Below are positions 4,385 through 7,364 of a DNA stretch of 7,364 nt, piece by piece. This DNA is from JBDTRY01 sp039931435 (GTDB lineage: Bacteria; Acidobacteriota; Thermoanaerobaculia; Gp7-AA8): the NCBI GenBank assembly GCA_039931435.1, contig JBDTRY010000196.1, forward strand, positions 1-7,364. The letters are read 5' to 3'. Positions within the stretch are counted from its first letter, which is position 1, and each line of letters starts with the position of its first letter. The notes beneath the pieces were generated by a model, which saw only the letters and a program-made list of their open reading frames with translations, ran no database searches and was not told the DNA's origin. The position numbers and the translations under genes are program-made.

Positions 4385-4927
4385 ATGTCACGCATTGGAA
4401 AGAAAGTCATTCCGCTCCCGAAGGGTGTGGAAGTGAAGCAGGACGGCAATGCCGTTACGGTCAAAGGTCCCAAGGGAACTCTGACCTCGCCGCTGGCTCC
4501 GCGCATCAGCCTGGTTGTGGAAGACGGTGAGGCGAAGCTGAACCGCTCCGACGATGAGCGGCAGACGCGGGCTTTTCACGGTCTGACCCGCGCTCTTCTG
4601 GCAAATAACATCCTCGGAGTGACCGAGGGGTTCAAGCGGGAACTGGACATCATCGGCGTCGGTTACCGCGCGGAGGTGAAAGGGCGTGAAGTGCTCTTTC
4701 AGCTCGGCTATTCGCATCCCATCCGCTTTCCCATTCCGGAAGGCATCGAGGTGGCTATCGAGCCCAAGTCGGGCCACGTGACCATCACCGGAACGGACAA
4801 ACAGAGGGTCGGACAGACTGCGGCCGAGATCCGGTCGCTGCGCAAGCCCGATCCCTACAAGGGCAAAGGCATCAAGTATTCAAACGAAATCATTCGCCGC
4901 AAGGCGGGTAAGGCCGCAGGCAAATAA
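4385..4927 (+). CDS. rplF: 50S ribosomal protein L6
   Basis: L6 is made of two repeated alpha/beta domains, binds 23S rRNA near the sarcin-ricin loop, and stands at the factor-binding region where EF-G and EF-Tu work. The 180 residues are typical. The N-terminus MSRIGKKVIPLPKGVEV is diagnostic, the duplicated domains meet near residue 82, and the family signature PDPYKGKGI is at 155-163, followed by KYSNEIIRRKAGK. The start follows the rpsH stop by 12 bases. The upstream run AGGGGGA (4371-4377), which begins within the rpsH stop codon, acts as a G-rich SD about eight bases away, less canonical than its neighbours; AGGG at 4379-4382 is too close to be the main site. Tight spacing suggests coupling to S8 translation. 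Confidence 0.98.
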   Translation: MSRIGKKVIPLPKGVEVKQDGNAVTVKGPKGTLTSPLAPRISLVVEDGEAKLNRSDDERQTRAFHGLTRALLANNILGVTEGFKRELDIIGVGYRAEVKGREVLFQLGYSHPIRFPIPEGIEVAIEPKSGHVTITGTDKQRVGQTAAEIRSLRKPDPYKGKGIKYSNEIIRRKAGKAAGK

Positions 4928-4939
4928 GGGCCAGTCCAG

Positions 4940-4979
4940 GACGCGAGTCCCGGCAATGAAAAGGCCGGCTATACGCGTC
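4940..4979 (+). other. Hairpin in the rplF-rplR spacer
   Basis: GACGCG (4940-4945) pairs perfectly with CGCGTC (4974-4979). Above it, 4946-4947 can pair with 4969-4970, leaving 4971-4973 unpaired, and after a two-base bulge CCGGC (4950-4954) pairs with GCCGG (4964-4968) around a nine-base A-rich loop. Thirteen pairs in all. It ends seven bases before the rplR SD (GAGG, 4987-4990). No T-tract follows. The spacer holds no reading frame of note. Confidence 0.5.
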
Positions 4980-4996
4980 GGCAAACGAGGAACGAC

Positions 4997-5356
4997 ATGG
5001 ATCGCGCCAAGCAGAGAGTAGAAGCACGAGGAAGGATTCGCAGCCGCATCCGGGCCAAGGTCCGTGGTACGGCCGAGCGTCCGCGCCTCGCCGTGTTCAA
5101 GAGTCTCAAACACGTTTACGTGCAGGTCATTGACGACGCCACGGGGCGGACCATCGCTTCGGCTTCGTCACGGGAGAAGGATTTTCCTTCCAGGGGCTCG
5201 AACGCCGCCACGGCCAAAGCCGTAGGCGAGCTCATTGCCAGCCGGGTCAGGGAAAAGGGGATCGATCGCGTGGTCTTCGACCGCGGCGGTTATCTCTATC
5301 ACGGCAATATCAAAGCACTGGCCGACTCGGCCCGTGAAAACGGTTTGGAATTCTAA
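4997..5356 (+). CDS. rplR: 50S ribosomal protein L18
   Basis: L18 binds 5S rRNA and, with L5, anchors it into the central protuberance. The 119 residues are normal. The arginine-rich N-terminus (KQRVEARGRIRSRIRAK, 5-21) is the disordered 5S-binding tail. Next come RPRLAVFKSLKHVYVQVID (28-46), GRTIASASSREKDF (50-63), and NAATAKAVGELIASRVREKG (69-88). The C-terminal FDRGGYLYHGNIKALADSARENGLEF is the strongest family mark. ATG 4997 has GAGG at 4987-4990, six bases upstream. The 69-base spacer before it contains a hairpin, and rpsE starts ten bases after the stop. Confidence 0.98.
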   Translation: MDRAKQRVEARGRIRSRIRAKVRGTAERPRLAVFKSLKHVYVQVIDDATGRTIASASSREKDFPSRGSNAATAKAVGELIASRVREKGIDRVVFDRGGYLYHGNIKALADSARENGLEF

Positions 5357-5360
5357 GGAG
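5357..5360 (+). promoter_or_regulatory. Shine-Dalgarno site that fixes the GTG start of rpsE
   Basis: GGAG follows the rplR stop directly and lies six bases before GTG 5367. The internal ATG at 5436 has only a weak GCGGA next to it, so the GTG is preferred. Confidence 0.75.
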
Positions 5361-5366
5361 AGCCAA

Positions 5367-5921
5367 GTGCAGCGTCCAGTGCAACGTCCAGGATCGAGAT
5401 CTCCCCGCGGCGACAGTGATCGCTCGGATAGCGGAATGGTCGACAAAGTCGTCCACATCAACCGTGTCACCAAGGTCGTCAAGGGCGGAAAGAACTTCAG
5501 CTTCAGCGCCCTGGTGGTCGTCGGCGACGGCAAAGGCCGGGTCGGTTTCGGCTCGGGCAAAGCCAAGGAAGTTCCCTCCGCCATCAAGAAGGGAATCGAG
5601 ATCGCCAAGAAGAACATGATTCCCGTCTCGGTGAGCGGCACGACCATTCCTCATCAGGCCCTCGGTCATTACGGCGCCGGCAAGGTGCTGCTCAAGCCCG
5701 CATCGGAAGGAACCGGGGTCATCGCCGGAGGTCCGGTCCGGGCCATTCTGGAATCCGCCGGAATTCAGGACATCCTCACCAAGTGCCTTGGTACGAACAA
5801 CCCGCACAACGTGGTCAAGGCCACGTTCGACGCCCTGAAGCAGCTCAAGAGCGAGAGTGAATACCGCAAGCTTCGGGGCCGCACGGCGGCCGAGGAAGCA
5901 GCGGCTCCGGAGGCAGGCTGA
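5367..5921 (+). CDS. rpsE: 30S ribosomal protein S5 (GTG start)
   Basis: S5 lies at the mRNA entry channel of the small subunit, helps mRNA unwinding with S3 and S4, and affects decoding accuracy. The 184 residues slightly exceed the usual 160-175. Residues 1-24 are a charged, low-complexity head rich in Arg, Ser and Pro. The double-stranded-RNA-binding-like domain holds KVVHINRVTKVVKGG (27-41) and the signature GGKNFSFSALVVVGDGKGRVG from residue 40. The C-terminal domain has LLKPASEGTGVIAGGPVRAI (108-127) and GTNNPHNVVKAT (142-153). The Ala/Glu-rich tail is unremarkable. Start choice is GTG 5367, with ATG 5436 (residue 24) as a less likely alternative that would remove the head. The TGA stop shares its last base with the rpmD ATG. 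Confidence 0.96.
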   Translation: MQRPVQRPGSRSPRGDSDRSDSGMVDKVVHINRVTKVVKGGKNFSFSALVVVGDGKGRVGFGSGKAKEVPSAIKKGIEIAKKNMIPVSVSGTTIPHQALGHYGAGKVLLKPASEGTGVIAGGPVRAILESAGIQDILTKCLGTNNPHNVVKATFDALKQLKSESEYRKLRGRTAAEEAAAPEAG

Positions 5922-6133
5922 TGGCCAGGAAAATCCGTCAGAGTGAGAGCGGGAAGATTCTCCGCATCCAGCAGATTCGCAGCGGGATCGGCTGCACGCG
6001 CCAGATGAGAGAGACGCTCAAAGCTCTCGGTCTGGGCCGTATGCGCCGCGTCAGCGAGCGTCAGGATACGCGCGAGACTCGCGGCATGATCGCCAAAATC
6101 AACCATCTCGTCCAGGTCGTGGACCAGGACTAG
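5921..6133 (+). CDS. rpmD: 50S ribosomal protein L30
   Basis: L30 is a small ferredoxin-fold-like protein on the large subunit contacting 23S rRNA domains II and V; it is dispensable or absent in some bacterial lineages. The 70 residues are a little longer than the common 58-62, the excess lying in the first ten residues. Recognisable parts are KILRIQQIRSGIGCTRQMR (12-30), the core TLKALGLGRMRR (32-43), and the C-terminal TRGMIAKINHLVQV (53-66). ATG 5921 shares its A with the rpsE TGA stop, a one-base TGATG overlap, and GGAGG at 5909-5913 within rpsE serves as SD seven bases upstream. That layout points to stop-start reinitiation by ribosomes leaving rpsE. Confidence 0.95.
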   Translation: MARKIRQSESGKILRIQQIRSGIGCTRQMRETLKALGLGRMRRVSERQDTRETRGMIAKINHLVQVVDQD

Positions 6134-6134
6134 G

Positions 6135-6158
6135 GGACGGTGGCTCCGGCCTCCGTCC
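6135..6158 (+). other. Hairpin with UCCG tetraloop in the rpmD-rplO spacer
   Basis: GGACGG (6135-6140) pairs perfectly with CCGTCC (6153-6158), followed by a T/T mismatch (6141/6152), then GGC (6142-6144) with GCC (6149-6151) closing TCCG. In RNA this is a C(UCCG)G loop of the stable UNCG family. It starts one base after the rpmD stop and ends nine bases before the rplO SD (AGGAG, 6168-6172). No T-tract follows, so it is not an intrinsic terminator. Confidence 0.55.
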
Positions 6159-6179
6159 AGCGCATTCAGGAGCAGACCA

Positions 6180-6623
6180 ATGGAACTGAACAATCTGAAA
6201 CCAAACAAAGGCTCTCGCCGTCCCAGGAAACGGGTCGGGCGGGGTCCCGGCTCGGGACTTGGCAAGACTGCCGGCCGCGGTGAGAAGGGGCAGAAATCCC
6301 GCTCCGGTTACAGCGGCAAGCGGGGATTCGAAGGCGGACAGATGCCGCTGCACCGCCGCCTTCCGAAGCGGGGCTTCACAAACATCTTCAAGAAGGAATT
6401 CAGCGTCCTCAATCTCTCCGACCTGGACCGTTTCGATGCCGATGCCACGGTCGATCAGGCTTCTCTGCGCGAGGCCGGAGTGATCAAGGGCCGTGCAAAG
6501 AAAATCAAAGTGCTGGGCAATGGAGAACTGAGCAAGAAACTCACCGTTCATGCCGACAAGTTCTCGAAGACTGCCCGGGAGAAAATCGAAGCGGCAGGCG
6601 GTAGCTGCCAGGAGATAGAGTAA
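6180..6623 (+). CDS. rplO: 50S ribosomal protein L15
   Basis: L15 is a late-assembling large-subunit protein whose long glycine- and arginine-rich N-terminal extension threads through 23S rRNA. The 147 residues are standard. The N-terminus MELNNLKPNKGSRRPRKRVG leads into the Gly-rich RGPGSGLGKTAGRGEKGQKS (21-40), SGYSGKRGFEGGQMPLHRRL (42-61) and PKRGF (62-66). The C-terminal family signature spans about 108-141, with KIKVLGNGELSKKLTV followed by ADKFSKTAREKIEAAGG. ATG 6180 has AGGAG at 6168-6172, seven bases upstream. A UCCG-loop hairpin precedes it. The last codons contain the SD of secY, whose start lies one base past the L15 stop. Confidence 0.98.
   Translation: MELNNLKPNKGSRRPRKRVGRGPGSGLGKTAGRGEKGQKSRSGYSGKRGFEGGQMPLHRRLPKRGFTNIFKKEFSVLNLSDLDRFDADATVDQASLREAGVIKGRAKKIKVLGNGELSKKLTVHADKFSKTAREKIEAAGGSCQEIE
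6611..6614 (+). promoter_or_regulatory. Shine-Dalgarno site of secY inside rplO
   Basis: GGAG lies in the last codons of rplO, ten bases before TTG 6625, a spacing a little longer than at the neighbouring genes. An in-frame TAG at 6616-6618 rules out any start further upstream. Confidence 0.7.
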
Positions 6624-6624
6624 G

Positions 6625-7364
6625 TTGGCTGCCTTCGATACGTTTCGCAATATTTTCGCGGTACCGGACCTGCGCAAGCGGATCTTCTTCACGTTCGCTC
6701 TGCTCGCGGTCTATCGACTGGGTTCGTACATCCCCACGCCCGGGGTCGATCCCGTGGCTTTGGCCGAGTTCTTCAAGGCCATGGAAGGCGGCGTGGTCGG
6801 ATTCCTGAACCTCTTCTCCGGTGGCGCTCTGAGCCGTCTCTCGATCTTCGCCCTGGGCATCATGCCCTACATTTCGGCGTCGATCATTCTGCAGCTCCTG
6901 ACAGTGGTCTGGCCCTACCTCGAAAAGCTTTCCAAGGAAGGGGAAATGGGCCGGCGGAAGATCAACCAGTACACGCGGTACGGGACGATCGTGCTTTCCG
7001 TGGTGCAGTCGCTTGGTGTGGCCTTCTGGCTGAAGAACCAGGGCGCACCCGGCGGCGCTCCGCTCGTTCCCGCGCACGTTCAGGACATGATGTACGGCAT
7101 CGGCTTCCCGCTCATGACCGTTCTCACACTGACCACCGGTACGACCTTCATCATGTGGCTCGGCGAGCAGATCTCCGAGCGGGGGATCGGTAACGGCATC
7201 TCGCTGATCATCTTCGCCGGCATCGTCGTCGGACTGCCCCATGCGGCCATCTCCACCATCGAGGGCATCCGCACCGGTGAGCATGGGCTGATCACAGTGC
7301 TGGCCCTGATCGTATTCATGGTCCTTGTCGTGGCCTTCGTCGTCTTCATGGAGCGGGCCCAGCG
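6625..7364 (+). CDS. secY: Protein translocase subunit SecY, N-terminal part (TTG start, runs off the right edge)
   Basis: SecY forms the inner-membrane channel of the Sec translocase with SecE and SecG, passing unfolded preproteins and inserting membrane proteins. The window holds 246 codons of a protein usually near 430-450 residues. Residues 8-23 (RNIFAVPDLRKRIFFT) and the following hydrophobic segment form the amphipathic start and TM1. GFLNLFSGGALSR (59-71) belongs to the plug region, and signature 1, SIFALGIMPYISASIILQLL, is at 73-92. A cytoplasmic loop KLSKEGEMGRRKINQYTRYG is at 101-120. Signature 2, WLGEQISERGIGNGISLII, is at 178-196, and a hydrophobic segment closes the visible part at about 223-241. 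The start is TTG one base after the rplO stop; an in-frame TAG at 6616 excludes earlier starts and the first ATG is at codon 53, too late. A weak start codon may hold SecY below ribosomal protein levels (inference). Confidence 0.96.
   Translation, partial: MAAFDTFRNIFAVPDLRKRIFFTFALLAVYRLGSYIPTPGVDPVALAEFFKAMEGGVVGFLNLFSGGALSRLSIFALGIMPYISASIILQLLTVVWPYLEKLSKEGEMGRRKINQYTRYGTIVLSVVQSLGVAFWLKNQGAPGGAPLVPAHVQDMMYGIGFPLMTVLTLTTGTTFIMWLGEQISERGIGNGISLIIFAGIVVGLPHAAISTIEGIRTGEHGLITVLALIVFMVLVVAFVVFMERAQ

Noticed and set aside
5235..5366. Open frame upstream of rpsE in the same frame, overlapping rplR
   Set aside because: This region codes for L18 in another frame. The S5-like sequence starts only after GTG 5367, and the upstream 44 residues have no S5 similarity.

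Overview
This window is a continuous stretch of the bacterial S10-spc ribosomal protein cluster, running into the gene for the protein-export channel SecY. All sixteen genes lie on the + strand in the canonical bacterial order: rplV, rpsC, rplP, rpmC, rpsQ, rplN, rplX, rplE, rpsN, rpsH, rplF, rplR, rpsE, rpmD, rplO, secY. The first fifteen are complete; secY runs off the right edge after 246 codons. There is no mobile element, tRNA, rRNA, CRISPR array, pseudogene or gene of foreign appearance.

The organism is a bacterium with a GC-rich genome. Codon third positions are mostly G or C, and strong GGAG-type Shine-Dalgarno (SD) sites precede nearly every gene. S14 is the short zinc-binding form and L24 carries a four-cysteine C-terminal zinc-ribbon-like tail, which argues against a typical gammaproteobacterium. 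The flavour of L22, L15 and SecY reminds me of Acidobacteriota or neighbouring deep phyla. That is recollection only and was not tested by any search.

Layout. Bases 21-2149 hold the end of the S10 group (L22, S3, L16, L29, S17). Bases 2239-6623 hold the spc group (L14, L24, L5, S14, S8, L6, L18, S5, L30, L15). Bases 6625-7364 hold the N-terminal part of SecY, starting one base after the L15 stop. Spacing ranges from overlaps (rplP/rpmC, rpsE/rpmD) to gaps of up to 94 bases. I see no convincing promoter and no intrinsic terminator, so the whole window is probably read through as one transcript, with the spc boundary (2150-2238) as the only place where an extra promoter would be expected by analogy.

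The genes are ordinary core genes. What the genes do not explain is the spacers: eight of the nine gaps of 36 bases or more contain a predictable RNA hairpin, often ending directly against the SD of the next gene. The strongest are before rpsN, rpsH, rplR, rplO and rplN. Other points of note are a lysine-rich L22 tail built from three 21-base tandem repeats, non-ATG starts for rpsC (TTG), rpsE (GTG) and secY (TTG), and the zinc-binding motifs in L24 and S14. I do not see a previously undescribed multi-gene system here.
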